In this document: positions 11,258-23,365 of the stretch, one piece after another | Position numbering within the stretch: the first letter of the stretch is position 1 | Layout of the letters: every line of letters starts with the position of its first letter | The notes under the pieces: generated by a model | Told to the model about the DNA's origin: nothing | Seen by the model: the letters and a program-made list of their open reading frames with translations, nothing else | The model's database searches: none | Assembly: GCF_012432095.1 (NCBI RefSeq) | Contig: NC_081173.1 | Coordinates: forward strand, 24,941,247 to 25,005,246 | DNA length: 64,000 nucleotides | DNA from: Onychostoma macrolepis | Taxonomy: Eukaryota > Chordata > Actinopteri > Cypriniformes > Cyprinidae | Direction: 5' to 3' | Made by a program: the position numbers and the translations under genes

Positions 11258-12945
11258 TGGGATATAACCATTGCTGGGTGGGTGGAAAAAATTATATTAA
11301 CCAATAACATCAGCACCTACTTTTCATGATCCAATCAAATTCCAATGGGCAAAATGAAGCCCGCCCTGCCCCGCCCTTTTCCCTCTGAATATTTCATTTC
11401 ACTCAGATGCTAAATGCACTGTGATTGCGGTTTCATGTTCAAAGGTATTGTGGACATGCAGTTTACGGTGTATGTCTGCCTACACAATCAATACTAACAT
11501 CACCCCCATAAACTCCTGACCCTGCAGTGAACAGCATGCGTTTCCCACAGCACCTCTGATCTGAAACACACTTCAAACGCACCATCAGTGGACCGACATC
11601 CATCGTCTCCGCTGACAGCGTCTGATTGGACAAGATCTGGCTGGCAGCCTCACTTCATCCACAAGGTGCTTCACTTTCATAATAATGTGCTGTATCTCAT
11701 TTGCATGTAAAACACTTCACTTGTCTGAAAAGCACTTCACAAACGCAATGGTTCATTCAGCACTTGCTCGTATGGTTATTTGCCTTTCCGAGCTCTAACT
11801 CTAATTGTTCTGTGATTTCTCCTGCCTAAACCTTCAGGTGGATCTAAACTGCAATACTACTACACCAACAAAAAACTATTTATGCAACTTTGTATGGAAA
11901 CATACATTGCTATTTACTAGCTTGTCATGTAAAATGCTAATTCATTCATTAATGATAAATAATACATTTTAACATCCAAAAATTCAATAGGTATATAAAC
12001 AATTTTCACTCAGAAATTGCTAGAAAATGTTACTATTAATTAAAAAGGAATGGCAGTTAACACTGAATTGAATGTGAAATATTGAAGTAGGAAAATACTG
12101 AAGGAGAGAAATAGTATTAAATAGTATAAAAATATTTTTTTACAGTGTAGTAAAGTTATTAGTTTCATATAAAATTAGTTTTATATGAAAACAATACAGG
12201 TCTATAGTATATTCATTAAAGGTGGAACTTTTAATATAATATAAAAGCTGGAGAGAGCTGGATGTTTTTGAATCCGTTATTTATATGTGATATTATATGA
12301 CTTTTCTAAGACAATCTGAGCTGAAAATAACAAAATTCACTCAGCTTTGAAGGACAAGGACAAAGCCAAGGCTGAAAGCAGAGAGAGAGAGAGGAGGTGT
12401 CCTGCTGGTGGACAGATTGTGGCGAGGGTCAAAACTCACTCTGGCTCTCTTCCACTGAGGGTGTGAATCAGTTTTAAAGGGGAACAGTCGTATTTTACAC
12501 ACTTACACTTGTACAAACACACAAACATTTCCTTTAAGGGCCAGACTGCAACATAAGGTCAAAGGGCAAGAGAAAGGGTGTGACGGCAACACTTGTGATG
12601 AACAGAAGGCAATCTCTGAAACCATTCCTGACCATCTCTGAGATTTTTCAAAACGTTTGGCAGATGGGAATGCACAATATCTATTTTAAAAGTGTCAAAA
12701 TAAAGCAGGAATATCGCAAATTGAATTTTCAAAAGCTGGTCACTAATGTGAAATTCTCATAGGTTAATGAAAATATGACTCTTTAGAATGCACTGCTGCA
12801 AAACCTTACATTTTCTCAGGTTTTGGTCACATGATGGAGTGATTTCACCTGCGTGTCTGAGACGCACCACAACAATTTTTTTTTTTTTTTTTATAATTAG
12901 TAGATTATCTGCCTTATTACTACATTGGGACATTATGTATTTTAT
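11256..12945. other. Intronic stretch, nothing recognised
   Basis: Positions 11340-11830 are moderately GC-rich with no splice-bounded open frame; 11880-12240 is AT-rich. No repeat termini were identified. Confidence 0.35.
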
Positions 12946-12949
12946 TATT

Positions 12950-13280
12950 TTGACAGAATCTGCCTTTCAAAAGCTTGGGATTGGTAAAATTAGTTTAATG
13001 TATTTGAAAGAAGTGTCTTATGCACACCATGGCAGCATTTACTTGATCAAATATAGGCCTACAGTAAAAGAGTCATATTTTGAAGAATTATTAAAAAAAA
13101 GAAAATGTATTTAATACATTTCAAAATGTAATTTATACCTTTGATAACAGATTTGTGGATGTGGTGAAGGAAAAAACTTTTTTATTTTATTATATTATTA
13201 TTATCCATGTTAAAACCAGTTGTGCTGCTAAATATTTTTGTGGAAACTGTGATACATTTTATTCAGGATAAATATATAGT
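12950..13280 (-). mobile_element. MITE, CAAAAGTTTGGGGTCAG-ended family (copy B)
   Basis: Starts with CTTTCAAAAGCTTGGGATTGG (diverged terminus). It continues with GAAAGAAGTGTCTTATGCAC and TTTACTTGATCAAATA, the reverse complement of the right half of the family consensus seen at 21365-21830. The opposite terminus is not preserved. Confidence 0.6.
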
Positions 13281-13569
13281 CTCTGTACTGTCTGTTATGA
13301 TTGTGACCTCAGAAAAGACACGAGGGATTGGAGATGTGTGAATGGAGGAGGAAAGTGGTTGGCACAGCTGCTGGAGAAGCCCAGATTCCCCGTCAGAACT
13401 GGAGGAATTTCCAGAACGGACCGGGTGAATCTGGCATTGTGCTGGGGAAATCTGCTTTTGTGCGCCTCTGAAAACACACACAACACACACAAGCGAGAAT
13501 GCAGCGCAGGCAGCAAATTTTTCTGGCTGTGAGATCTAAGTACACACGCACACATAAATAAATCCTTAA

Positions 13570-13800
13570 AGGAATAGTTCACCCAAAATATAAAAACCTC
13601 CCAAAAACACTATTGTACAGTATTGGCCAGCAAATAGACCCTGAAATATAACATATGAGTCTTTCACAATGCTTTTTATATTACTTTTGGAGCTCGACAG
13701 CATCAATCTATTAGTTGCTATGTCTGAATTTACTGCATTATTACATTCTTTTCTATGTATTACATCTTTTTTTCCTTCCTTTCCACTCTGTATGAAAGTC
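13570..13800 (+). mobile_element. T2-like TTAA MITE, left end only
   Basis: CCTTAAAGGAATAGTTCACCC at 13564-13584 is the standard left terminus, with TTAA at 13566-13569. Downstream text follows this class for about 200 bases, and a TATGAAAGTCA string near 13792 resembles the internal part. No right terminus was found, so the copy is truncated or decayed. Confidence 0.5.
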
Positions 13801-14078
13801 ACTCGGGTTACCGGACTCCCACTGGGTCCTTGGGCTCCCGTTCAGGCCTGCCTCTCTATAAAACTACCCTTCTTTCTCTCTCAATACTTTCTTCTCCTCT
13901 TTCGTCATCCTCCCATTCCCGTTGGGGTCTCTCCCACAGATAATCAATCGTTCACCCAGTCAATCCTCCTTCCTTAAAAAAAAAGAAAAAAAAGAAAAAA
14001 CCCTCTCTTTCTCTCCCCGCTTCCTCCCGCAGTCAGACGCAGGAACGGCACCTGCACACACAGACTCATGCTGCTCCT

Positions 14079-14092
14079 GTTGCCCTAGCAAC
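14079..14092. promoter_or_regulatory. Palindromic RFX-type X-box
   Basis: GTTGCCCTAGCAAC is a complete 6-2-6 X-box inverted repeat, the consensus for RFX factors. It lies in a pyrimidine- and GC-richer block (about 13990-14130) within the hivep1 intron. A second complete site occurs at 39886. The match is seen directly; function is inferred. Confidence 0.45.
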
Positions 14093-14145
14093 AGCTAGAT
14101 CGAGCTTCGCTTGTGTAAACCGTTAGGCTTTGCCAGTGTTGTCTC

Positions 14146-14146
14146 G

Positions 14147-14178
<32 letters not shown>
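14146..14178. repeat. (CA)n microsatellite
   Basis: A run of about 14 CA units after GCACG. Confidence 0.9.
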
Positions 14179-14319
14179 GGCAAGCCCCACACAACACCCT
14201 TATAAGGGTTTCCGGTGGTCTGCAGTCAGGGTTTGATATCTTTAGAGCAATTTTGCTTTCAAACAAAGCCACATTCAAAAAAATGAAGTGCACAACTTTA
14301 GATGACGTCTTTGCTTTAA

Positions 14320-15417
14320 AGTCGAGATGAAATCAAAATTGTGCCTATTTGCTTTCTTAATGCAGGCTCTCTAGACTTATTGTGCACAATCCATCAATGC
14401 ATGATACTCAAAGTTTGCAATATTTTATCAACTTGAAAAATGACTTTCCATTTTGACTGATTTCACCTGTTAGGAAATGCAATGCTTGATTAATGTTTAC
14501 TCATTGTTTTAGGTTACTGTTGCAAGTAATGCAGCCTTTCTAAAACAGTTAAACAGTTAATCCCAGTAATTTAAAGTCATTTAACATTAATGTAGTAAAA
14601 GTTATGGCAATAAAAGCTAAGCCTCAAACACCATTGTTTCCTCCTTATGTAAATCTCGTGAATAAAAAAAGACCACTGAAAAATAAGCGAATCAGAACAT
14701 AACACCGACTGTGACGTAATAGTTAGGATCACTAATAGTTACTCCCCCAACATTTGCATATACCCACCCATGTTCTAGGCCAGCCACCAACCGAACAATC
14801 AGAAGTTATCAGTAGCCACTTGCTATCGGTAGCCTGTTACATTACATAAGATTTCACTTACCACATAAACAGAGTAAGGAGAGATGACTGAGCATGATGG
14901 CGAATGATTTACAGATCCTGAGCACCACTGACAAGCATCTGATCTTGTAAAATGTGTGGTACTGCCGCTCCATAGTATAAACAGAGTTTGTGCGATCGCG
15001 AATCTCCAAAGTGAAAGTGAAACTAAAATGCGATCGTGCATTTGAAAGCAGTTTCAATGCCCAGCATATTAATAGCGGCTCCCTGATGCCCGCATTTTAT
15101 TTACAGTATAATTACCCAATGATATAACTGCACGAGAAAGTATTGAAATATATATTTTCTCTGTTTCTCCTTCCTGTAAGCTACTGAAATGAGCCGCACT
15201 GTGAAACAGCCAATCAGAGCAGAGCTTAACATTATTATTTATGACCCTTCCAAACAAGCCAATAACAGACCGTTTCATTCTAGGGAGAAATCCTAAGGTT
15301 GTAAATGGACATGCAAAACTGTTTCTGGAGAATTTTTGCCCTTACCTAATCCACATACCTTCTTGTAGATATCAGAGAACAATTGAAACTATTGTATCAA
15401 TGCATTCTATGGCACCT
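14320..15417. mobile_element. Possible TTAA-ended element, right end at 15417
   Basis: The right side reads TGCATTCTATGGCACCT followed by TTAA (15418-15421), which read from the other strand is TTAAAGGTGCCATAGAATG and fits the T2/Kolobok end style. Upstream sequence is CpG-richer (GCGATCGCG at 14993, CGATCGTG near 15029) and unlike intron. A left terminus is uncertain: TTAAAGTCGAGATG near 14317 is TTAA-flanked but does not pair with the right end. Confidence 0.3.
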
Positions 15418-15433
15418 TTAATATATAAATATT

Positions 15434-15679
15434 GGTAACACTTTAGAATAGGGAACACTAATTCATTATTAACTACGACTTTTCCCTCAATAAAGTCCTA
15501 ATTTGCTGTTTATTAATAGTTAGTAAGGTAGTTGTTAAGTTTAGGTATTGGGTAGGATTAGGCATGTAGAATAAGGTCATGTAGAATAAGGCATTAATAT
15601 GTGCTTAATTACTACTAATAAATGGCTAATATTCTAGTAATATGCATGCTAATAAGAGACCCTAAAATAAAGTGTTGCC
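15434..15679. mobile_element. hAT-type MITE with perfect 8-bp TSD (GGTAACACTTTA family)
   Basis: The 246-bp element starts GGTAACACTTTAGAATAGGG and ends with the complement AAAGTGTTGCC. It is flanked by identical TAAATATT at 15426-15433 and 15680-15687. A related copy in opposite orientation lies at 33559-33813, sharing TAGTTAGTAAGGTAGTTGTT and the AAGCACATATTAATGCCTTA region. Eight-base duplications point to the hAT superfamily. No coding capacity. Confidence 0.8.
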
Positions 15680-15749
15680 TAAATATTAAATAGAAACTTA
15701 AATGGAAATTAGAAATGTTGCCTTGGCAAATAAATAAAATAAACTGAAG

Positions 15750-16200
15750 TACAAAAATACACAGTAAAATATGTTTGTAATATTAACTGTAAGCTGCTGT
15801 AAAAGTGCTGTAAAAACCTGTTAAATGGTCAATGGGCACGTTTCCTCATACAATGAAAACGTAACTGCGTGTAATTTTACAGAAAAATACTGTAAAATGT
15901 ACAGACTTTCAAAGTAAAAGCTAAAAAATCATCTTATTATGTACGGTGAAAAACTTTAAACTGGCATACCTACAATCCTCTGCATAAGGCATTATATTTG
16001 ATGGTATGTTGTTTAAATAATTTTGTTTCATATTGGACATCTTATGCTGTTTAATTAATGTTTATTGCATTATTTTACTGTCAAGTGTGTCACCAAGATG
16101 GTGTTCTGTATTTATGTGCATGACACTAATATATTGCTACAACATTTTTAATTGGTAAAGTACCACAGCTGCCTTTTTTACTGTACATTTCAAAGGTTTA
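15750..16200. mobile_element. Interspersed repeat, ACTGTAAAA family (copy 1)
   Basis: Dispersed repeat rich in CTGTAAAA and TTTTACAG strings. Its second half (TTAATTAATGTTTATTGCAT, then GTGTCACCAAGATGGTGTTC) recurs at 20280-20340 and 25880-25940. Boundaries are approximate and no TSD was identified. Confidence 0.5.
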
Positions 16201-17530
16201 TTTATTTTCTTTAGAAAGTGCACTAAAGCTACAATTAAAATAAATTAAAGTTAAATACAAATTTTAAATATAATAAAAAATGACCAAAACTAGAAATTAA
16301 AAATGTTTCAAAATTGATCAAAAGATCAATTAAAAGAATATAGCCTAAATAAAACTAATATAACACTGTTGAGTGCATCCCCACAATGCACAGCAAACTC
16401 ACATTCAGATCTGATTTTATTCTTTTATGAAACACACACTTTACATGATGAATCAATTTTTCCTTCATTTTTTTTTTTTTTCTTGTTGAACATTGTTTCA
16501 CTTAGAAATAAAATCATATTATGAAAGCAAAATGAGTCTCAAATGCCGTTTTATGACTTTTAGAACAGAAGCCCTCAATACTCAAACGCACCCAAAACCG
16601 CTGTTCAGCTGAAAAAGAACAAATGCTGCAGGGTTACACAAATAAGACCAGCAAGAATGTTCACTGGATCTGGGATACATTTCTGGGATTTACTTGTGGG
16701 ATTTAATTAATCCGTGCCGTTCTACGAACTTGAAAGCTACATAGTAAAAATTTAACAAGTTTGGCGTTTTTTCATTCACAAGTAGCGGTTTTTGTGACCG
16801 CACAAAACAAAACACACTGGAATATTCTGTCCACTAGTGTGATGTAGTGTTTGAACTGCAATGCGTTTAAACAGAGACACAAAAAGAGCATTACAGCATG
16901 CTGACAGACACGGCGGCAATGAGCATGTGGTGCACTGACTGCGTGAAAACAGAGAGAGAAACAAAAACACAGTGTCCACGCTCTCTTAATCTGTCTCTGC
17001 CAAACAGAGCTGTTTTAAACACAAAACCCGAAGGCCTAAACTCCTGTATACAGGCGTATGAGGGCATATCCTCTGAAAATGTGCATGTAAATACACAATC
17101 TCCTCTAAACATTAAACCGACATGCAGCGCTCACACAGAAATACCTCTGTGAATCAGCTCTGAGGAGAAAATAAGGCAACACGCAGGCCTGAAGTGTGAG
17201 AACACACACTCGCACAACCTTTTCAGCTTATAGCAGGTGGGTGGCGTCGGTCCAGCATTAGTCACTTCGGTCCGATACACAGTCAGAGCTTGACAGACAT
17301 TCAGAATGAAAGTCTGAATGGTGTTCAGGCACAGTGAGGGGGTGGAATGAACGAAAAAAAAAATGCAAGAACGAACAATAGCCAAAAAAGACCTTGTGTG
17401 TAGTAAGAGGGAAGCAGTGAGCTGAAATTTTACTCTGGCTGTATTGTAAACCCTAAGAGGAAGCAATTTGAGGGGTTGCAGGACATCTAAAAGCCTCACA
17501 GAAGAGGACAAACACTTAAGAGCGTGGGTA
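16201..17530. other. Intronic stretch, nothing recognised
   Basis: A 178-codon minus-strand frame covers 17131-17667, but it runs through a MITE end at 17531-17700 and shows no domain. The rest has no splice-bounded exon or repeat terminus. Confidence 0.35.
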
Positions 17531-17700
17531 ATTTTTACCATGGTAACCATAGTTTCCACCAAAACACTGATACTCCAGTTACTGTTGCTACTGTAAAAGC
17601 CAGAAGCGAAAACTATGGAGGCTGATATCGAGTTACCGCAGTCTTTTTTTGTTGTAGCTTTTAACAAAAACTACTGTTACCATGGTACATTTTTTGTAAG
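17531..17700. mobile_element. Palindrome-ended MITE (TACCATGGTAAC termini)
   Basis: TTTTTACCATGGTAACCATAG at the left pairs with CTACTGTTACCATGGTACAT at the right, an imperfect inverted repeat of about 22 bases around a 130-base core. No clear target duplication was found, so the superfamily is open. Confidence 0.5.
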
Positions 17701-17918
17701 GGTTTCTTTTATTACAGAAACAATTCAAAGAACGGTGTAAATATATTTAGACACTACCTTGGCAACAGATTTAACTTGTTACACAAAAGCAATCAGAGTC
17801 ATTTATGTTGTCATGGATTTAAATTAAAATACTTTTTATATGACCAAACAAAATCACATAGCAGAAAGACAGCATCCCAATTAACACACTGTCCCCTAAA
17901 TAGTATGTGAAAATCAGA

Positions 17919-18264
17919 GGTAACACTTTACAATAAGGTTCATTAGTTAATATTAGTTAACAACATTAGTAAACATGAACTAAGAATGAACAATACTTCT
18001 ACAGCATTTATTAATCTTAGTTAATATTCATTTCAGCATTTACTAATGCATTATTAAAATCACAAGTTGTGTTTGTTAACATTAGTTAATGCACTGTGAA
18101 CTAACATGAATAAACAATGAACAACTGTATTTTCATTAACTAACATTAACAAAGATTAATAAAGATGAATAAATAGTGTAATAAATGCATTGTTCATTGT
18201 TTGTTCATGTTAGTTAATACATTAACTAATGTTAACAAATGACACCTTATTGTAAAGTGTTACC
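17919..18264. mobile_element. Fold-back hAT-like MITE (GGTAACACTTTACAATAAGGT termini)
   Basis: 346 bp, almost wholly palindromic: GGTAACACTTTACAATAAGG at the left and its complement CCTTATTGTAAAGTGTTACC at the right. TTAGTTAATATTAGTTAAC-like strings are mirrored internally. Flanking 8-mers (AAATCAGA and ATGCTTTT) do not match, and the right flank is the interior of another MITE whose left end is missing. Confidence 0.75.
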
Positions 18265-18745
18265 ATGCTTTTATTCAGCAAGCAAGCATTAAATTGATCA
18301 AAAGTGACAGTTAAGACATTTAAAATGTTACAAAACAATTCTATTTTAAATAAATGCTGTTCTTTAGAACTTTATATCCATCAAAGAATCCTGGGAAAAT
18401 TGTTCTCAGTTTTCAGAAAAAAATATTAAGCAGCATAACTGTTTTCAACACTGATAACAATAATAAAGGTTTCGTAAAACAGCAAATCAGCAAATTAGAA
18501 TGATTTCCGAAGGACCATGTGACATTGAAAACTAATGGCTACTGAAAAATCAGCATTGCATCACAGAAATAAATTACATTTTATAACATACTCGAATAGA
18601 AAAGAGTTATTTTAAATTGTAATAATATTAAAGTTTTTATTGTGTTTTTGATTCATATAAATACACCCTTGGTAAGCATAAGAGATTTCTTTCAAAAACA
18701 TTTTAAAAAGTCTTACTGACCCCAAACTTTTGAACAGTAGTGTAA
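18265..18745 (+). mobile_element. MITE, CAAAAGTTTGGGGTCAG-ended family (copy C, left end lost)
   Basis: Begins abruptly inside the family consensus (TTTTATTCAGCAAGCAAGC) and runs to a good right end, TTACTGACCCCAAACTTTTG then AACAGTAGTGTAA. The missing left terminus is replaced by the fold-back MITE at 17919-18264, so a deletion or rearrangement joined the two. Confidence 0.75.
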
Positions 18746-18759
18746 ATTGTCACAGAAAA

Positions 18760-19950
18760 TGCATACTATCCACCCTAAGCAGGCAAGATTCAGGATTAAT
18801 ACATTACTAATTTTGAATGTAATAATTGACATAATGCACTAATACAAACTATTTACACATAAATTCCTGCTCATTATTCGTGAGTGAGACCCATAGTGTG
18901 TTAAAAAATAGTATGCCAAAGTATAATGTCCACATCAACTGTGAAATACGTACTTTTAATGTGCAATTGAGTGTTTTTTTTTTTTGCACTGCAAGTGTGC
19001 AACATCTCACTGATTAGAATGGAACTTTTTTTATTTCCACACTACAGTAGACAAGTGTAACTCCTGCAAGGTTTCTGAGCAACGAGCCTAAAGTAATGGC
19101 CTGCATTTCTCCCCTGATGCCAGGAAAAGCAAAAGAAACATGGTGTATGACTGCAAAACCAAATCGTGCTGGACCCAGTTTCTTTTCGGGCAGTAAAAAT
19201 ATACTTTTTAAAAGCTAAGCTGTTAAATTTATAGCTTAATTACTGGAAAGAGTCAATGTTTCCGTGGATGGGAGAAAAAGAATTATTCCTTGAAGAAATA
19301 AAAAGCAGCATTATATTGTTTCCCCTCATTATCCGTACACGTTCTGAAGCTGTTTTAAAAATCTTTGCTGACCAGAGCAAAACTGGTTTTGATAACACAC
19401 ACATGCACAATTGTTCCATACGTCACTATGAAAAACAGTCTCTCACATTCAGTTTTTGTTCTCTCACACACTCTTAAATTTCTCTGTAAGGTTTGCAGGG
19501 AGCCAAACAGACATGGCCAAACCTGTTGCTGCGCATCTGTTTTAGTTACTGTTGCTAAAACGGAGGGTGATCCCAGCCGCAGGGAACAAGGAGCGCGAAA
19601 AAGAGAGAGAGAACAGCATGGGTTTCACTTACTCAAACTGTACAGTAAAGTGCAGAAATACTGGTTCGCCCTCATAAGCATGACACAACAGGTAAAAATC
19701 CAGCCATCTGAAGCCGCAGCAAAACTCCATCACAGCATCTCTATTGAGATTATCTGAAACGGTTACCAGAGTTCATCTGCATCATCAGGGTCTGAACTTC
19801 ATTTCATTTACATCTTCACAAAACTGAGTCAACTCATGAATCTTGGTTTCGTAATAAAATCACATTTAAACCTAAAATTAATGTAGTACATTAATAAAAA
19901 TCATTAAAATAAATATTTAAATGCATAATATTGTGTATCCTTACAATGTA
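18760..19950. other. Intronic stretch, nothing recognised
   Basis: Ordinary AT-rich sequence. Open frames around 19256-19757 overlap each other without domains or paired splice sites. Confidence 0.35.
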
Positions 19951-19959
19951 TAAACCACA

Positions 19960-20600
19960 AAAAAACGACTGTAATTTTAACGGTAAAAAACTGTGAAAAT
20001 GCTACAGAAAAACCTGTTAAATGGTTAACGGTAAGTTCCCCTAATACATACGATGAAAAACTGTAATAGACATTTCAGACAATTTTACAGTGAAATACTG
20101 TTTTTGGAAGTGAAAAAGAATGTAAAATTTACAGGAAAAAAAAAACCGTAAATTGACGTTCCCATAATTTCCTGCGCTGCATTTCAAATTGGATGTTTTT
20201 TCTTTGAAATAACTGTTTCTTCTTAGTTTTTCCTTATCAGTTATGTTTATTAGGGTTGTATATTACATCTAATGTTGTTAAATTAATGTTTATTGCATAT
20301 TTCAGTTTAATGAGTCTCACCATGATGTTGTTTAGTGCTTGTGTAAATGACACTGTGCACCTTCTATATATATTATTTAAAAGCTGCTTGTGATGGGCTT
20401 TGGTTCGTCATGTGATTTTCTCATCACCACCTGCATTTGGTGATTATCAGTGCATTACAAAGGTACAAAAAAGATTTAATTACTTCAATAGGTTGGTATG
20501 TTAACATTATACCAGTTAATGAAATTACGGTATTTAACTGTAAATTTAAGTTAAAACTGTAAAACCTAAAATGTTGCTACTGTATTTTTTAACGGCAGAA
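19960..20600. mobile_element. Interspersed repeat, ACTGTAAAA family (copy 2)
   Basis: Contains GGTAAAAAACTGTGAAAATG, CTGTTAAATGGTTAACGG, ACAATTTTACAGTGAAATAC and AAATTAATGTTTATTGCATA, all paralleling copy 1 at 15750-16200. It ends near 20600 with ACTGTATTTTTTAACGGCAG. Confidence 0.55.
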
Positions 20601-21360
20601 TTCCGGCAAAACTACTAAAAACAAAAAGGAGGAAGCAGAAGAAGAAAAAAAGGGAAAGACCATGTTCTGTCATCTGATAAATGTTGGTGTGAACACATCT
20701 ATAGGAATGCACTGCTTTGATTTCGATATCAGGTTTTGTTCAGAAATATTCACTTTCTTTGTGTGAGATCTGGCCTTCAGACATGACATGAAAAACATGA
20801 CCCTTATTCTCATGAAATAACTGACTGATTTATATATCACTGTGAAAGGACAGCCTAACTATGCTGATTTCACATCAGCTGCCGCTGCAGCTTTATGTTT
20901 GAAATGCTATAAAAAGAACAGAGATGCCAGAACCATTCAACTTTAGACAGAAACAACTCTGGGATATTCATGGGGTCTATCTCTGGGAGTAGACAGACTA
21001 GAATTCAGTTCAATTGACTTCAAGATCCCTTCTTAACCCCAAGCCTGACCTCTTGACCTCTGATGCTTAGGGGGAGACAGAAGGGTCAGACGGCTACAGC
21101 ACTGAAACAAATGTGTGCCCTGGGGCAACGCATGAGAAAAACAAAACTCTGCATTCAGACTGCCTCTCTATCGCTTCATCTCCTCATCTAAACCGAAAAG
21201 TACAACTAATGTGAATTTCAGGATAAATATTCTTCATACTGAGGATCATTCAACAGGTCACACTATGAGAATTTATGTTTTTGACCTTTTGAAATAAAAC
21301 AGTTCATTGTACTATTAAACTTTCAGAACGTAAAATGTACTGCCAAATTCAAAACTGCAA
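20601..21360. other. Intronic stretch, nothing recognised
   Basis: A purine-rich segment at 20625-20660 (AGGAAG and GAAGAAAAAAAGGG strings) and otherwise ordinary intron. Confidence 0.35.
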
Positions 21361-21364
21361 ATCA

Positions 21365-21701
21365 GCTCTCAAAGTTTGAGGTCAGAAAGATTTTTAAACA
21401 CTTCTTTTCAGTAAGGACGCACTGAACTGATTAAAGACAAGAGAGTAACGACATCTATAATCTTACAAAATATTTCCATTTCAAATAAAAACTGATCTTT
21501 TGATCTTTCAATTAATCAAAGAATCCTGAAAATTAAATGTATCATGTTTTACTCAAAAAAATATTAAGCAACAACTGTTTACAACATTGATCACAAGAAA
21601 TGTTTCTGGAGGAAATTAACATATTACAATGAAAATTCAGCTTTGCAGGAATAAATTACATTTTAAAATATTTTTAAACAGAATGAAGTTATTTTAAATT
21701 A

Positions 21702-21733
<32 letters not shown>

Positions 21734-21830
21734 CAATATTACTGTTTTTACTGTAATTATTATCAAATAAATGCAGCCTTGGTGATCATAAGAGACTTCT
21801 TTCAAAAACATGATAAAATCTTAATGAAAA
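21365..21830 (+). mobile_element. MITE, CAAAAGTTTGGGGTCAG-ended family (copy D)
   Basis: Left side GCTCTCAAAGTTTGAGGTCAG and right side CCTTGGTGATCATAAGAGAC and TTTCAAAAACATGATAAAATC match the family. A TA microsatellite (about 21704-21722) interrupts the core. Diverged at both termini. Confidence 0.65.
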
Positions 21831-21839
21831 AATGGAGTG

Positions 21840-22150
21840 TGTTTAAGCACATTTCGAGATACTGCAAAAAATGTAAATAAAATCTCCAAAATATTTATCC
21901 AATAACTTCACATGAATTTCATTTTGCTAACTACACAATTACAATAAACCTGACAGCCAACCAGCAAACCGTACACGAGTGTAACAACAAATTGCTGTTA
22001 ATCATTTCATATGTAAAGAGGGTGTTTAAATGCGTCAACAAAAGCAGCCTGTATAGGTGGATCTAGGAGGGAAAAAAGTTCAGGTGAGCCCACCTGAAAA
22101 GTCAAACCCAAAATCGTATGCTGTGCATCTATAGATATATAGACTCCTAC
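21840..22150. other. Intronic stretch, nothing recognised
   Basis: AT-rich, no recognised feature. Confidence 0.35.
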
Positions 22151-22790
22151 AGAGAGTTTTTTTGACGTCAAACTTGGCTCAGCCATGCAGGAGGATGTGG
22201 AATCAACCTCCCCCACCTCATAAACCATGAGAAACACTCGACAGCGCTACTATGCGTGTCTCTCCTCCGCGTTATTCCTAACGGAGGTAAGTCTCATCTT
22301 GCGCCAACAGAGAAGTCAGACTGAATTGAGACAGAAACAGTGGCATCTGCCACAAAAACAATTTAAAAAGACAACTCAGAATCTGTGGACCCATCCATCA
22401 CGGCCGTGAGAAGCCCAATGCACGTGACACGTGAGATTATCAGCACCGATCTGGGTTACACAATCACACCCCACGCACGCTTGGACTCCACAGAGGTCAG
22501 CGAACTAACCCGAGAGTCGATTATTAACAGGTTTGCTGGGTCACGCAGTCAAGACGGGCATTCTGGGAAAAACATTTACCCCTGCAGCGTCAAAGGGACG
22601 TTCCAGATTACCACAGCAGTGTCTGTCTCGTACGACAACTAAGTGTGTTTCTGCACTAAAAAGGGCTTTTCCATTTCAGCATTCTGCGGTCATCTACCAC
22701 CAACACAAGCTGCAACAGTCTGCGAGCCGCACCACCTGTGCGTGGGCGAAGTGTGTTAGACCAAGAGCAGGTTGATTCAATGTCTCAGAC
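22150..22790 (+). promoter_or_regulatory. GC-richer intronic block with paired E-boxes and a start-plus-donor motif
   Basis: Two perfect CACGTG E-boxes one base apart occupy 22421-22433 (CACGTGACACGTG), a strong arrangement for bHLH-zip factors such as USF or MITF/TFE. Upstream, AACCATGAG at 22224-22232 starts a 20-codon frame (MRNTRQRYYACLSSALFLTE) that ends exactly at a consensus GAG|GTAAGT donor at 22286. The block is less AT-rich than its surroundings and not recognisably repetitive. It could be an intronic enhancer or the first exon of an unlisted transcript opposite to hivep1. Confidence 0.35.
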
Positions 22791-23230
22791 AGAGAACGTG
22801 TTTTAATGGGCTCTTTGGAAATGGGAAGTAAAGGAAGGCCCGCAGGAGAAACTTCCTGCATTGGCATGCCGTAATTTTCCCACCTACAGTCACTGTGCCA
22901 ACAATACCACTAAATCTAAAATGTTATGGGGACGGTTAAAGGCAACATTCAACATACTCCCACATTTCTAAAGCGCGTACTTTATGGTCTTTCTGCATGC
23001 AAATAAACAACTAATTTATTCTGCAGAAAAGCATAACATGTTTAAAGGAAGCAGACACCAGGACGTGACTAATTTACATTGTTTTGGTAACCACAGTTTT
23101 GTTTTTTTCCTAGGCGATCCCAACAACATGATTTGCACACATACAAATTGGACTTCTACGAACTGTTAAAAAAAAAACATGGACGGTAAACAGTAAGGAC
23201 AGTAAATTCATAATATTCAGCAGACTTGTA
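22791..23230. other. Intronic stretch, nothing recognised
   Basis: No exon, repeat terminus or RNA gene recognised. Confidence 0.35.
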
Positions 23231-23234
23231 TTTC

Positions 23235-23365
23235 AAACAAATGTGCTTTATAAAAATTTTTTTTTAAAATATATTTAAATAGAAAACAGTTATTTTAAAT
23301 TGCAATAATCTCTCACATTACTGCTTTTACTGTATTTATGACTCCAAAATTTTAAACAGTATATT
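23235..23365 (+). mobile_element. MITE, CAAAAGTTTGGGGTCAG-ended family (fragment E)
   Basis: Only the 3' core remains: AAATAGAAAACAGTTATTTT, AAATTGCAATAATCTCTCAC, then ACTCCAAAATTTTAAACAGT as a decayed right terminus. Confidence 0.55.

Noticed and set aside
17131..17667. 178-codon minus-strand open frame
   Set aside because: Runs through a MITE end and shows no domain or conserved motif.
19365..19757. 130-codon plus-strand open frame
   Set aside because: Overlapping frames of equal quality, no domain, no splice sites.
22007..22237. Minus-strand 76-codon frame considered as hivep1 exon 3
   Set aside because: Sequence does not resemble HIVEP1 and splice sites are poor.
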